In this document: positions 1 through 9,045 of the stretch, in pieces
Numbering within the stretch: the first letter of the stretch is position 1
How the letters are laid out: the number at the start of each line of letters is the position of its first letter
Assembly (NCBI RefSeq): GCF_022346425.1
Contig: NZ_JAKRCW010000001.1
Span: 186,001-250,000, forward strand
Source: Pseudoglutamicibacter albus
GTDB taxonomy: Bacteria; Actinomycetota; Actinomycetes; Actinomycetales; Micrococcaceae
DNA length: 64,000 nt
Reading direction: 5' to 3'
The notes under the pieces: model-generated
The model's database searches: none
The model's input: the letters and a program-made list of their open reading frames with translations, nothing else
Told to the model about the DNA's origin: nothing
Position numbers and translations under genes: made by a program

Positions 1-98
1 TTGACCTTGATGTGGATGCGGTGGCGCCAGCGCGGGAGAAGCTGCCGGTATTGCAGAACTCCCGCTTGGAAAGTGAGAACCGTGTCCGCGTGATGTGA
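1..98 (+). CDS. C-terminal tail of an unidentified protein
   Basis: The frame starting at base 3 stays open from the window edge to a TGA at 96-98 and encodes about 31 residues of mixed charge ending in Arg-Val-Met. The rest of the gene lies outside the window, so the family cannot be identified. It may be a genuine gene end or a chance frame. Confidence 0.25.
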   Translation, partial: DLDVDAVAPAREKLPVLQNSRLESENRVRVM

Positions 99-457
99 GT
101 GATGCACTTGTAAGGGGCAGGTGAGTAGCGTGCTGTGGGCGAGGTTTACTCGGCACCCAAGCGGCGGCTCCGGATGCAAACTTCTCCGAGGGGAAGCGGA
201 TTATCTTCCACCTCGATAATCGGCCGCGGTAACGCTGGCGCATGAATCTCATTCTTACCCGGAAATACAACGACCCCGAGCGTGAAGCGCGGGGTCGTGG
301 GGTAAGGTGCACCGATCTACATCGGCGCTCGATGCCATTGTAAGCAGCCGGCTCAACGACATGCTGTCGGTCGGCGGTTAGCTTCGGTCAATGCGCGAGA
401 TGCGCAAGACGTAGCGCTAGACATCAAGAGCAGAGCGTTGCAAGCTTCCTCGTCTCG
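99..457. other. Intergenic stretch without a recognisable gene
   Basis: I see no convincing coding frame here. A short perfect hairpin (arms 270-277 and 291-298) is followed, on the minus strand, by a T-containing run. It could be a weak terminator for the permease fragment that ends at 458. Confidence 0.4.
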
Positions 458-960
458 TCACTTCCTGCGCGTCAGGGCGAGTAGTGTCAGCCCGATGCCT
501 GCCACGGTCCAGGCCGCCAGTACCAGCAGAGCCTGCCCACCGACGGAGTAGGTGTCAGAGACCAGTCCGGCGCGGATCACGTCCCCGGCGGGCATGACCG
601 GCAGTAGCTTGTGCACTCGGGCGTACCAGTCGGGTAGCCGTTCCACCGGGAAGGTCACGGGGGAGAACATGAGCACGAAGAACACCATCACCTGGCTGAC
701 GACCTGCGCCAGCATCGCCGGTAGGGTCACAGCGATCGCGTAGCCCACAGCGGTGGCCATCACGGTCACCAGGAGCGCTCCGGTAATCAGCAGCGGCCAG
801 TCTAAAGAGAACTCCACATCGAACCGCCACCACGCTGCCAGTCCGGCAACCACCACGCTGGGCAGGGCCACGAGCACCCAGAAGGTGAGGTAGGCGGTTA
901 GCGCCCCTGCCGACCGGGGCGTGACGCTGCTGGTCCGGGACGTTGAAATGGTGCCGCGGG
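458..960 (-). pseudogene. ABC-2 type transporter permease, 5'-truncated
   Basis: The frame encodes four or more hydrophobic segments and an ABC-2 permease C-terminal region, including the FSPVTFPVERLPDW-type stretch before the last transmembrane segments. It ends with a basic ALTRRK tail. This is the membrane half of an ABC-2 exporter. Only the C-terminal part is present, about 165 residues against the usual 250 or so. Upstream of about 960 the frame stays open but no longer looks like a permease, and no partner ATPase is adjacent. I read it as a gene fragment left by rearrangement. An internal GTG at 877 could start a 139-residue product, but no good ribosome site precedes it. Confidence 0.55.
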
Positions 961-1138
961 GTGTGGCGGTTCCGGTGAGTCGAAGCCTGGCACGCGAAGC
1001 GGGGCCGAGGCGCTCAGCGCCAAGACGCGCGAGGCCCTGCGTGAGGCGATGGGTCAGCGGCTGCGTCGGGTGATGCCGAAGCCGACCGCTGACTAGCTGG
1101 ATGCGCGAGGCCTCCCGACCAGCGTAGAACTTCTTGCC
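961..1138. other. Degenerate spacer between the permease fragment and fic
   Basis: This stretch has no clear gene. Its frames are open only because of the high GC content. It probably contains the rearrangement junction that removed the 5' half of the permease. Confidence 0.35.
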
Positions 1139-2473
1139 TCAGCTCTGTGCCGGCCTGCCTGGTACGGGTCGGTTCGGTTCGCTGATGCGGGTATCGAACC
1201 GGGTGCTCGCCCACTTTCGTTGGGTTGAGTTCAGCAATTCAATGAGGTCTTTGGAAACGAAACCGCGTTTCCCCTTTCCCACATTGAGTGACTCAAGCAC
1301 CCCGGTTTTCAAGAGATGGTCAAGAGCGTTCTTCGCTGACGTGGTGGTTGTTCCGGTTAGTTGGGCTGCCAGGCCGACGGTGAGCATCGGGAGCTTGGGT
1401 AGAACATCAAGAATTTTCCACACGGTTGAGTCTTCCCGCGGTATTCGTTTGCCGGTCTGCTCGGCATAGGTGGCGACCATCTCGCGGGCATCGCGTTCAA
1501 ACTCGTCGAGCTCATCCCTGAGCGCAGCCGCAAGATCCACAGCGTCATCAGCGGCCGCGATGAATGTCCGGAGCCATGTGTTGATGCCTTCGCTGACGTT
1601 GAGCTCGCGGACAGGTTCAGCGTCCGATGCGAGCTCAGCACCGTTCGGGATGCCACGGAACGCCATGAGCCCGGCAATGTATTCATCTGAGCGTGTGAGT
1701 AGAACCTGGCTGATGGGCAGTACGGAGCTTTCTGTGAGGCCGCCCCGGACAAGTACGGTGTGGATGAGCGCGCGGCCGATGCGCCCGTTGCCGTCAGCGA
1801 AAGGGTGCAGGGTTTCGAACTGCGCATGCACCAGGCCGGCCTGGATAAGGCACCCTACGGCGGCGCCGCTCATGAATTCCACGAGGTCCTCCACGGCAGG
1901 AACTAGAACGTCTTCCGTGGGAGGGATGAACTCGGCTTCCCCTGGGTGGATCTCGCTCCCGCCCACCCAGTTCTGCCTGTCACGAATCCCTGAGGCGCCA
2001 AGGTGGGGTAACAGCTCTGTCTGTAGCTCTTCGATGCTGGCCCAAGTGATGTTTTCGGCTGCGCCGAGGCGTTCAACTGCGCTGGTGAGGGCCGCGATGT
2101 TAGCGGCGACTTCTGCCGCCACCGATGGATGCCTCGTGTCAGGGGTGCTGTTCGTGGCTTGTTCGAGTCGTTTGAGCTCTTCGACCACAATGTTTCGTGC
2201 GTTAGACCGTAACCCCTCCATGTAGGAGCTTGAGACGGCTTCGCTACGCAGAAGGTGCCGTGAGACGGCTTCGAGTTTGCCTGCGGCGTCGTGAAACTTC
2301 AGGTTTCGGATGCGCCGTTCCACGCGCCCGGCTTCGGCTGCTACTTCTGGATCGATGCGCCATTCAGGTGTGGTGAGTGAGAACGGCTGATACGCCCAGT
2401 AGGTTCCGTGCCAGCGGTCGCGCGGGCGCCGTGCATGATCAGAGGGGGTCCACTCCCTAGCTGTCCACGACAT
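1139..2473 (-). CDS. Fic family protein with C-terminal winged helix
   Basis: Fic enzymes transfer AMP or another phosphate-containing group from a nucleotide to target proteins. The core motif HPFADGNGR is intact at about residues 223-231. An N-terminal inhibitory motif of the (S/T)xxxE(G/N) type, SSSYMEG, sits at about 81-87, which places the protein in the self-inhibited class with an N-terminal inhibitory helix. Residues ~370-430 look like a winged helix-turn-helix followed by a basic RGFVSKD segment, as in Fic proteins that bind DNA. The ATG at 2473 is preceded by GGAAGG at suitable spacing; a TTG twelve codons upstream (2509) lacks one. The protein is 444 residues, normal for the family. 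The gene stands alone on the minus strand and is preceded by three regularly spaced operator-like repeats, suggesting autoregulation. The target is unknown. Confidence 0.92.
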   Translation of the reverse strand: MSWTAREWTPSDHARRPRDRWHGTYWAYQPFSLTTPEWRIDPEVAAEAGRVERRIRNLKFHDAAGKLEAVSRHLLRSEAVSSSYMEGLRSNARNIVVEELKRLEQATNSTPDTRHPSVAAEVAANIAALTSAVERLGAAENITWASIEELQTELLPHLGASGIRDRQNWVGGSEIHPGEAEFIPPTEDVLVPAVEDLVEFMSGAAVGCLIQAGLVHAQFETLHPFADGNGRIGRALIHTVLVRGGLTESSVLPISQVLLTRSDEYIAGLMAFRGIPNGAELASDAEPVRELNVSEGINTWLRTFIAAADDAVDLAAALRDELDEFERDAREMVATYAEQTGKRIPREDSTVWKILDVLPKLPMLTVGLAAQLTGTTTTSAKNALDHLLKTGVLESLNVGKGKRGFVSKDLIELLNSTQRKWASTRFDTRISEPNRPVPGRPAQS

Positions 2474-2505
2474 ACGCACCAACCTTCCAGCAAGCGATGT
2501 GTATC

Positions 2506-2595
2506 TCAAGGATAAACCTTATTCTTGAGAGAATGCATGGTGTAGTCAAGGATAATCCTTATCTTTGACGGCTGTTCTCGCGCAGCCAAGGATAA
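2506..2595. promoter_or_regulatory. Three operator-like repeats at 40-bp spacing upstream of fic
   Basis: CAAGGATAA occurs at 2507, 2547 and 2587, exactly 40 bp apart (about four helical turns). The first two are extended to palindromes of the form GATAA-N3-TTAT(C); the third is a half site. They lie in the fic promoter and leader. I infer binding by a dimeric regulator, possibly the winged helix of Fic itself. Confidence 0.7.
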
Positions 2596-2635
2596 CTGGG
2601 AAGTTTGCGTGCGCTCCGGGTACTGAAAACCAAAA

Positions 2636-2675
2636 CGACGGTGGCGCATGCGTTATCTCGCATGCGCCACCGTCG
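2636..2675 (-). terminator. Intrinsic terminator of the E1-E2-SDR operon
   Basis: A perfect 17-bp stem (arms 2636-2652 and 2659-2675) has a 6-nt loop. Read on the minus strand it is followed by a T-rich tract (CGTTTTGGTTTTC). It lies 75 bp past the stop codon at 2750 and closes the minus-strand operon. Confidence 0.85.
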
Positions 2676-2749
2676 CTGTCAGCCGTGCTCTTAGCCGGCG
2701 ATGTACTAGCCCGCCAGATCCTAGCCAGCTAGGTATAAGCGACCTTGCG

Positions 2750-3505
2750 TTAGCCGGCCATGTGGAGGCCGCCGTTGATGTGGATGACGTCGCCGGTCAC
2801 GAAAGACGCGGCATCGGAGGTCAAGAACAGTACAACGGACGCGACCTCTTCAGGCTCACCGAAACGGCCCATCGGCGTTGAGTTGAGCGTCGCTTCACCC
2901 TTCTCAGCAATGAAGCTCTTGGTCATGGACGTCGCGATGATGCCCGGCGCAACCGCGTTCACGCGGATGCCGCGTGGGCCGAGCTCCCACGCGAGGCTGC
3001 GGCTGAAGGAGACGAGCGCGCCCTTCGTCGCCGCGTAGTGCGCGTGGTTCTTGCTTCCGCGTGCACCGGCCATCGAACCGAAGTTCACGATCGAACCGCC
3101 GTCGTGGATTTCTGGTTCGAGGTCGCGGGTCAGCGCGAACACGGCATCGAGGTTGATGCTCAGGGTGCGCCGCCACTCCTCATCTGGCATGCCGGCAACC
3201 GGATGTTCCGGGTAGATACCCGCCGCCAGAACCATGTGGTGCACACCGCCGCGCTCCTTGATCGCGGAAACCACCTGGGCGCGGGACTCGGCGTCAGTCA
3301 GGTCTGCGGCGACAGTGGTCACGGAGCCTGGCTCCGAAAGCTCGGAAGCAAGCTGCTCCAGCGGTTCCGGCCGCAAGTCAACAAGGACCAAGTCGGCGCC
3401 CGATGCGGAATACAGGTGAGCGCACTCGGCACCAATGCCGCCAGTTGCGCCGGTGATCAGAACAGTGTTCCCGGCGAATGCGTCAGTAGAGAAGACCTGG
3501 CTCAT
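2750..3505 (-). CDS. Short-chain dehydrogenase/reductase (second of a pair)
   Basis: A classical cytosolic SDR of about 251 residues that oxidises an alcohol or reduces a ketone with NAD(P). Visible features are the Rossmann motif TGATGGIG near the N-terminus, NFGSMAG with the catalytic Ser, and YAATKGA with the Tyr and Lys. The C-terminal SFVTGDVIHINGG stretch is typical of the family. The ATG at 3505 overlaps the upstream SDR stop by four bases (ATGA), so translation is probably coupled. It is the last gene of the E1-E2-SDR-SDR operon and is followed by a strong terminator. The substrate is not deducible; the operon partners suggest a hydroxy-keto compound of the acetoin/butanediol type or a hydroxy acid. 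Confidence 0.9.
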   Translation of the reverse strand: MSQVFSTDAFAGNTVLITGATGGIGAECAHLYSASGADLVLVDLRPEPLEQLASELSEPGSVTTVAADLTDAESRAQVVSAIKERGGVHHMVLAAGIYPEHPVAGMPDEEWRRTLSINLDAVFALTRDLEPEIHDGGSIVNFGSMAGARGSKNHAHYAATKGALVSFSRSLAWELGPRGIRVNAVAPGIIATSMTKSFIAEKGEATLNSTPMGRFGEPEEVASVVLFLTSDAASFVTGDVIHINGGLHMAG

Positions 3506-4305
3506 GCGTCTGTGTCCTTCGGCATGTTGGTTGGCCATGTGTACCAGTCTCCGGCGATCGTCATGCCGCCGTCGACTACCAGGGTGTGGCCGGTGATGAA
3601 CGATGCGGCAGGGCTTGTGAGGAATACGATCGGCGCCGCGATCTCCTCGGGTTCCGCCCAGCGGTCCAGCGGGATGCGGGACCGGACTGGCTCGATGTCC
3701 AGCAGGCCTTGGTCCGTGAGCTTCTTGTTGAATGGGGTGAGCGTGTAGCCGGGTGCGACCGCGTTGACGCGGATCCCGTCACCAGCCCACTCAACGGCCA
3801 GCGATTTGATGAAGCCGATCACGCCGTGCTTCACGGTGTTGTAGCTGGCGCGTTTCGGCATGCCCTGAACACCCGCGACCGAGGAGATCGCAACGATCGA
3901 TCCCTTGGACTCGGCAAGAAGCGAGTGCGCGGCCCGGCACGAACGCATCATTCCGGACAAGTGAACGTCCAGTAGCGGCTCCCACTGCTCGTCCGTCATC
4001 TCCGCGGTAGCAACAGGCTTCGCGTTACCTGCGGAGGTCACCAGCGCATCCAAGCGGCCCTCGTGCTCGCGGATCGAAGCGAACGCCGCATCGACCGCTT
4101 CACGGTTGGTGACGTCGGCGATGATCCCGCGGGCGTTCTCACCGAAGCTGGCAACAGCCTTGTCCAGCTGTTCTTCGTTGATGTCCATCAGGACCACACG
4201 GCCACCGTTAGCCACCCACTGCTGGGCGACCGCGTAGCCGATTCCGGAGGCGCCGCCGGTGATGGCGGCCGTAGGTTTCTGTGTTTCTGTGGTCTGTTTT
4301 TCCAT
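3502..4305 (-). CDS. Short-chain dehydrogenase/reductase (first of a pair)
   Basis: An SDR oxidoreductase of 267 residues. The cofactor motif TGGASGIG lies at ~16-23, the catalytic Ser in AISSVAG, and the Tyr/Lys pair in YNTVKHG. The C-terminal SFITGHTLVVDGG segment is intact. An Asp after the second strand (VVLMDIN) points to NAD rather than NADP. The gene lies 65 bp after the E2 stop and overlaps the next SDR by four bases. Two consecutive SDRs in one operon suggest two successive or stereochemically distinct oxidations feeding the thiamine-dependent complex. Its C-terminal tail after the VDGG motif is longer than usual. Confidence 0.9.
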   Translation of the reverse strand: MEKQTTETQKPTAAITGGASGIGYAVAQQWVANGGRVVLMDINEEQLDKAVASFGENARGIIADVTNREAVDAAFASIREHEGRLDALVTSAGNAKPVATAEMTDEQWEPLLDVHLSGMMRSCRAAHSLLAESKGSIVAISSVAGVQGMPKRASYNTVKHGVIGFIKSLAVEWAGDGIRVNAVAPGYTLTPFNKKLTDQGLLDIEPVRSRIPLDRWAEPEEIAAPIVFLTSPAASFITGHTLVVDGGMTIAGDWYTWPTNMPKDTDA

Positions 4306-4370
4306 GGTCTATCTCGATTCTTCGATTGACGCGGTGGTTGACTGCGCAGGATTTGCGCGGGCTGGCCGCG

Positions 4371-5744
4371 TCAGACGATCAGGGACAGCGGGTTTTCGAG
4401 GTGGTTCTTCACTTTGTTGAGGAACTGAGCGGCGACAGCGCCGTCGAGGACGCGGTGGTCGGCGGACATAGTGATGGTCATCATGGTCGCCACGGTGAGT
4501 TCGCCGTCGCGGACAACAGGCCGCTGTTCGGCCGCGCCGACCGCGAGGATCCCCGCGTGAGGCGGGTTGATGATCGCGGAGAATTCCCGCGTACCGAACA
4601 TCCCGAGGTTGCTCACCGAGAACGAACCGCCTTCAAGCTCGTGCTGGCGGATCTTCCCCTCAGCAGCGCGGTTCTTGTAGTCGGCCGCAGCGGCGCTGAC
4701 GGACCCCAGGGTCCGCGAGCCCACATCGGTGATGACCGGCGTGAGCAGGCCCTTCTCGGTTGCGATGGCAACCGCGACGTCGGCGGTCTTGTGGCGGCGG
4801 ATCGTGCCGTCGTGCCACGTGGAGTTCGCCTCCGGCATCTCCGCGAGAGCACGGCCGATGGCCAGCAGGATGAAATCGTTGACCGTGATCTTGCCTTCGG
4901 ATTCCGCGCGGGCAGTGTTGACTTCCTTACGGAACGCGAGCAGCTTGTCCACCTGGACATCGCCGGTGAGGTAGAAGTGCGGGATCTCGTTGACGGACTG
5001 CGTCAGGCGCCGCGCAATCACCTTACGCATAGGCGAGGCGGCTTCTTCGGTCCAGTTCTCTTTCGCGGTGCTGTCTTGCGCGGCGTTGCCTTCTACGGCG
5101 TTCTTTTCTGCAGTGGCGCCCGATGCGGTTGCCGGCTGGGTTCCCGACGTGGCGGTCTGAGATGCCTCAGCTGGCGCCGCTGCGGCGGCCGCTTCGACAT
5201 CGCGGCGGGTGATCCGGCCCGATGGGCCGGTACCCTCGATGCCGTTGAGGTCGAGTCCCTTTTCTTTAGCCAAACGACGCGCAAGCGGGGAAGCGAAAAG
5301 CCGCTCCCCGGAGCGCTGGCCGGAACCCTGCCTCGTGTCTGCCTGGCCGGTACCCTGCTCAGCAGCGGGCTCGGCATTTTCCTCGCCAGTAGCTGCCTGG
5401 GTGGCTGTTGCCTCTTCAGCAGCCCCCGCATCGTGGGTAGACCCCGCATCATCGGACCCGACCCCCGCTTTCGCAAGAGCGGCCTCGACGGCGCCATCGT
5501 CGTCGCCGGCCTGCGAGAGAACAGCGATCGGCGCCCCGACCTCAACGACGGCGCCCGGCTCAATGAGCAGGCGTGCTACGGTCCCGGAGTCCTCCGCGTT
5601 GAGCTCAACGGTGGCTTTTTCGGTTTCGATATCGGCGAGGTGCTGACCTGAAGTTACCTCGTCGCCAACGGAGATAGCCCAGCTGGCGAGACCCGCATCT
5701 TCTGCGTCGGCGACAATCGCCGGCATGGTGATTACATATGCCAT
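4371..5744 (-). CDS. 2-oxo acid (or acetoin) dehydrogenase complex E2 acyltransferase
   Basis: This is the dihydrolipoamide acyltransferase core of a thiamine-dependent dehydrogenase complex; it passes the acyl group from lipoate to CoA. Domains in order are one lipoyl domain (1-78, lipoylated Lys in IETEKATVE at ~43), an Ala/Gln/Thr-rich linker, a peripheral-subunit-binding domain (~149-183), a second flexible linker, and the catalytic domain (~233-457). The active-site motif DHRVLDG is near the C-terminus. Length (457) is normal for a one-lipoyl E2. GGAAG precedes the ATG, and the gene begins 14 bp after the E1 stop. No E3 gene is in the window, so E3 is presumably shared with housekeeping complexes. 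AcoC-like or branched-chain E2 roles cannot be separated from sequence alone. Confidence 0.92.
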   Translation of the reverse strand: MAYVITMPAIVADAEDAGLASWAISVGDEVTSGQHLADIETEKATVELNAEDSGTVARLLIEPGAVVEVGAPIAVLSQAGDDDGAVEAALAKAGVGSDDAGSTHDAGAAEEATATQAATGEENAEPAAEQGTGQADTRQGSGQRSGERLFASPLARRLAKEKGLDLNGIEGTGPSGRITRRDVEAAAAAAPAEASQTATSGTQPATASGATAEKNAVEGNAAQDSTAKENWTEEAASPMRKVIARRLTQSVNEIPHFYLTGDVQVDKLLAFRKEVNTARAESEGKITVNDFILLAIGRALAEMPEANSTWHDGTIRRHKTADVAVAIATEKGLLTPVITDVGSRTLGSVSAAAADYKNRAAEGKIRQHELEGGSFSVSNLGMFGTREFSAIINPPHAGILAVGAAEQRPVVRDGELTVATMMTITMSADHRVLDGAVAAQFLNKVKNHLENPLSLIV

Positions 5745-5758
5745 CGGTTTACTTCCAA

Positions 5759-7972
5759 TCAGTTGAGGCCCAGGCCGCGGGCTACTTCGTCGAATCCAGC
5801 GGCAACATCGTTCGCATCGGCGTTCGCGGCGGCTTCGAGCACCTTAGAAATGGACGGGCTGGCTTCCTGGCCGGTGACCCGCTGAACAGGCTGGTCGAGG
5901 TAATCGAACAGGCGACGTTGGATTTCATCCGCGAGCCATGCACCGTAGGAGGTGCCTTGCGAACCCTGCTCGACGATGAGGACGCTGTTGGTCTTCTTGA
6001 CTGACTTTTCGATGGTGTCCCAGTCGATGCTTGCGCGGTCGAGCCAACGCAGGTCGATGACTTCCGCATCGAGGTCGTCGCGCGAATCAGCGACCGCCAA
6101 GCAGACGCCAACCATGTTGAGGTAGGACAACACCGTGACGTCCTTGCCTTCGCGGCGCACGGCTGCCGTACCGAGCGGGAGGCGGTAGTTCGGATCGACG
6201 TCCGGGATGTCTTCCTTCTGCCCGTAGAGGTCCACATGCTCGAGGACAAGCACCGGATCCTCAAGGTCAAGTGCGGTGTTCATGAGGCCGATGTAGTCAG
6301 CCGCGGTCGACGGCGCGACGACGCGCCAGCCCGGGTTGGTCGCGAAGACGCCGGCAGGATCCATTGAGTGCTGCGAACCGTACCCGGCACCCATCGCGAC
6401 CTTCGAGCGGAGCACCACCGGCATCGCCGACTGGCCCCCGAACATGTGGCGGGCCTTGCCGATCTGGTTGAACACCTGGTCAGCGGCAACCCACATGAAG
6501 TCGGAGTACATGAACTCGACGATCGGCTTGTAGCGGGTGGTCATCGACAACCCGCCAGCAAGCCCAGTGAAGGCGTTTTCGCTGATCGGCGTGCCCAGAA
6601 CACGGTCCGGGAACTGGTCGGAAAGCCCCTTGGTTGCGCCGTTGGTTCCGCCCTTGAGGCGGTGCACGTCCTCACCGAGGACCACGACGCCCGGATCTTC
6701 TTCCATGCGGTAACGGATCGTGTCTGCGATCGCGTCAACGAAGCGCTCGGAACGCGTAGGCGCGCTCGCGTCAGGCTTCTCGGGGCCGGTCACGACCTCG
6801 TGGAGCTTGGCGTCGGAACGGATGTGGTCGTCCACCCCGGCGGTGTCTGGCCAGAGTCTCGGGATGACGCGGCGCTTGTCGCGCTTGGACTCCGGGTCCT
6901 TTTCGACGAGGCGGTCCAGGACTTCGTCGATCGAGGCCTTGATGCGCTGTTCGAGGTCGCGGTCCTGTTCTTCCGTGATGAGTCCGCGGCGGATCATTTC
7001 GCGGGCCACGCGCGTGATGGGGTCGCGTTCGCGCCACTTGGTTTCTTCGTCCTTGGTGCGGTAACCGAATGCGGAGCCTGGGAATGGCCCGTTCTGGTGG
7101 AAGAACCGGTAGGTTTCAGCCTCGATGAGGGTTGGGCCGTTGCCTGCACGCATGTGCTGAACGGCCTTCTGCTGCGCGAGGTACACGGCGAGTGGATCCA
7201 TGCCGTCCACCTGGAAGGAACGGATGCCGAACCCTGGGCCGCGTGCCGCGAGGTTGTGTTCGCCGGTGACGTCCTCAATGAAGGTAGAGACGGCGTAGAG
7301 GTTGTTCTCGAGGAAGAAACACTGCGGCAGCTTCCATGCCGCGGCGAGGTTGAAGGTTTCAAGCGTGGAGCCGATGTTGGAGGCGCCGTCGCCGAAGTAC
7401 GTGACGGTTGCGCCCATGTCCTCAGACCCTTGTACCTTGGCATCTTGGCGTTGTGCCCACGCGTTGCCCGCGGCCAGTGGAACGCCGCCGCCGACGATGG
7501 CGTTGGTGCCGAGCGCTCCTGCCTCTAGCCACTGCAGGTGCATCGAGCCGCCGCGTCCGCCGCTAAAGCCAGCGGCGAGGCCGAAGATCTCAGACAAGGT
7601 GCGGTGAATGAACTCGACGAGGTCGTCGCCCTTGATGCCATCAACCACGGTCATGCCCTCGGGGCGGAGATAGGAAAGCCCCTTAGCGAGGAACTGGTGG
7701 TGGCCGCGGTGCGTGCCGTTCACGCCATCGGTTGGACGCAAGGCCAGCACGGAACCGACAGCGGCACCTTCCTGCCCGATGCTGGAGTGGGCCGGGCCGT
7801 GAACGAGGCCTTCACCTGCGGCGGCGAGGACGGCTTCTTCGAAGGCGCGGACAGCGCGCATCTGCACGAGCATGGTCTCCAGAAGCTCGGGGCTTGCGGC
7901 ATCCCAGTCTTCTTGCGTTGTTTTCAGGACTTTGGCGTCAGTGCTGACGCTCACATCGCTCAGTTCTGGCAT
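5759..7972 (-). CDS. Fused E1 alpha-beta thiamine-dependent dehydrogenase
   Basis: This is the thiamine diphosphate E1 component that decarboxylates a 2-oxo acid or cleaves an acetoin-like diketol. Alpha and beta subunits are fused in one 737-residue chain: alpha about 1-375, beta about 400-737. In alpha the ThDP/Mg site is the GDG at ~194-196 followed by NN at ~223-224. The beta part shows LGEDV, SENAFTGLAGG and the GSQHS segment with its conserved His. The ATG has a textbook AAGGAG five bases upstream. It is the first gene of the minus-strand operon and its promoter carries a TGGATCCA palindrome shared with the regulator and the GntP permease. The fused form is less common than separate acoA/acoB or pdhA/pdhB genes. 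Substrate not determined. Confidence 0.92.
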   Translation of the reverse strand: MPELSDVSVSTDAKVLKTTQEDWDAASPELLETMLVQMRAVRAFEEAVLAAAGEGLVHGPAHSSIGQEGAAVGSVLALRPTDGVNGTHRGHHQFLAKGLSYLRPEGMTVVDGIKGDDLVEFIHRTLSEIFGLAAGFSGGRGGSMHLQWLEAGALGTNAIVGGGVPLAAGNAWAQRQDAKVQGSEDMGATVTYFGDGASNIGSTLETFNLAAAWKLPQCFFLENNLYAVSTFIEDVTGEHNLAARGPGFGIRSFQVDGMDPLAVYLAQQKAVQHMRAGNGPTLIEAETYRFFHQNGPFPGSAFGYRTKDEETKWRERDPITRVAREMIRRGLITEEQDRDLEQRIKASIDEVLDRLVEKDPESKRDKRRVIPRLWPDTAGVDDHIRSDAKLHEVVTGPEKPDASAPTRSERFVDAIADTIRYRMEEDPGVVVLGEDVHRLKGGTNGATKGLSDQFPDRVLGTPISENAFTGLAGGLSMTTRYKPIVEFMYSDFMWVAADQVFNQIGKARHMFGGQSAMPVVLRSKVAMGAGYGSQHSMDPAGVFATNPGWRVVAPSTAADYIGLMNTALDLEDPVLVLEHVDLYGQKEDIPDVDPNYRLPLGTAAVRREGKDVTVLSYLNMVGVCLAVADSRDDLDAEVIDLRWLDRASIDWDTIEKSVKKTNSVLIVEQGSQGTSYGAWLADEIQRRLFDYLDQPVQRVTGQEASPSISKVLEAAANADANDVAAGFDEVARGLGLN

Positions 7973-8023
7973 GAGCTCTCCTTAAGGTTCTGCAGGTGGC
8001 GGTTGTGACTAAGGCTACATCCG

Positions 8024-8248
8024 AATGGATCCAATCACAATATGGTTGAGGCTGGTTGGCTCAGTTGCAGCGCGGTGTGCGATGGAGCGTTTGTGGCTGC
8101 CCTTCGTCAAGTAGACATCCGTCTAGAGGGGCATCATTTAGCGGTTATCAGCTGTTTTGTCAGCTGGTGATCTATGTTCGCGAGGTAAAGTGAGGGTCGA
8201 ATTCGGTGCAAGGCGGCGGAAGTCTGTGTTTTAACTGTTTGGATCCAA
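8024..8248. promoter_or_regulatory. Divergent promoter region with two TTGGATCCAA-type operators
   Basis: A TGGATCCA core lies at 8026-8033, about 50 bp before the E1 start. The full palindrome TTGGATCCAA lies at 8239-8248, about 60 bp before the GntR-type regulator. The same palindrome recurs upstream of the GntP gene (12016 and 12089). I infer that it is the binding site of the adjacent FadR-type regulator, which would control both divergent units. Confidence 0.75.
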
Positions 8249-8308
8249 GATGGGTGCTGGCTAAGATTTCAGATAGAGAATCGCACTGGTTTCGCATAAA
8301 GGTAGGCA

Positions 8309-8962
8309 ATGGCGAGTCGAGAAACACAGTCTGCAAGCGAGCGGATCGCAGCAGAGTTGAGAGCAAGGATCCTTAAGGGAGACCTTCTTCCGGGGGAGAG
8401 GATTCGCCAGGAGGCCATCGCCGAGGAGTTCGGAGTGAGCCGCCTACCGATCCGCGAGGCCCTCCGCATTCTTGAATCCGGTGGACTGATTCGCCTTGTG
8501 GCTTCCACGGGTGCGTGGGTTGCATCCATGAGTCCGGCGGAGCTTGAGGAAAGCTATCGGATCCGCGAACGCCTTGAACCGCTTCTCTTAGGGCTCGCGG
8601 TCCCGTTTCATAACGCGGAGTCGCTGAGCGAGATTGAGAAAGTCGCCGAGGCCGTTGAGCAGGCTGAAACCGTCGAGGAGTTCGTGGACCTTGACCGGAA
8701 GTTCCACCTGAAGACCTTCGAAGGTCCGCCGGTAGACACCCTGCGATCCATGGTGGTGCGCTTGTGGAACACGACTCAGCACTATCGCCGTGCCTTCGTT
8801 GAGCTGCAGTGGGATAAAGGTCTGGAAGAGACGTTCATTGAGCACCGGCTGCTGTTATCAGCCATCGCCCGAGGCGACGTCGATGCAGCTGAAGACTTGA
8901 TGGCGATGCACATCCGCAAAACCCGCCTCGCGTTGGCGGATACGCCTGGCATTTTTCAGTGA
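8309..8962 (+). CDS. GntR/FadR-family transcriptional regulator
   Basis: A ligand-responsive repressor of 217 residues. Residues ~5-70 form a GntR winged helix-turn-helix (KGDLLPGERIRQEAIAEEFG, then SRLPIREALRIL). The rest is an alpha-helical FCD domain, with family-typical metal or ligand residues (a conserved Asp in the DLDRKFH segment, and EHRLLLSAI with its His). The ATG at 8309 has AAGG upstream. It is transcribed away from the E1-E2-SDR operon and just before a VOC-fold gene that starts within 100 bp. Palindromes in both flanking promoters and ahead of the GntP gene point to local control of the whole pathway, probably by a small organic acid. Confidence 0.92.
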   Translation: MASRETQSASERIAAELRARILKGDLLPGERIRQEAIAEEFGVSRLPIREALRILESGGLIRLVASTGAWVASMSPAELEESYRIRERLEPLLLGLAVPFHNAESLSEIEKVAEAVEQAETVEEFVDLDRKFHLKTFEGPPVDTLRSMVVRLWNTTQHYRRAFVELQWDKGLEETFIEHRLLLSAIARGDVDAAEDLMAMHIRKTRLALADTPGIFQ

Positions 8963-9045
8963 CGCTGTTTTCGGTAACGCCTTTTCGAAAGCTCTGTTTT
9001 CAGCAGCGCCCGCCTGCCCTGCATCTAAGTATGAAAGGAATGACT

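Noticed and set aside
7190-7205. Additional GGATCCA strings inside genes (for example 6357, 7195, 10096, 61746, 63235)
   Set aside because: They lack the full TTGGATCCAA palindrome and fall within coding sequence, so I did not count them as operators.
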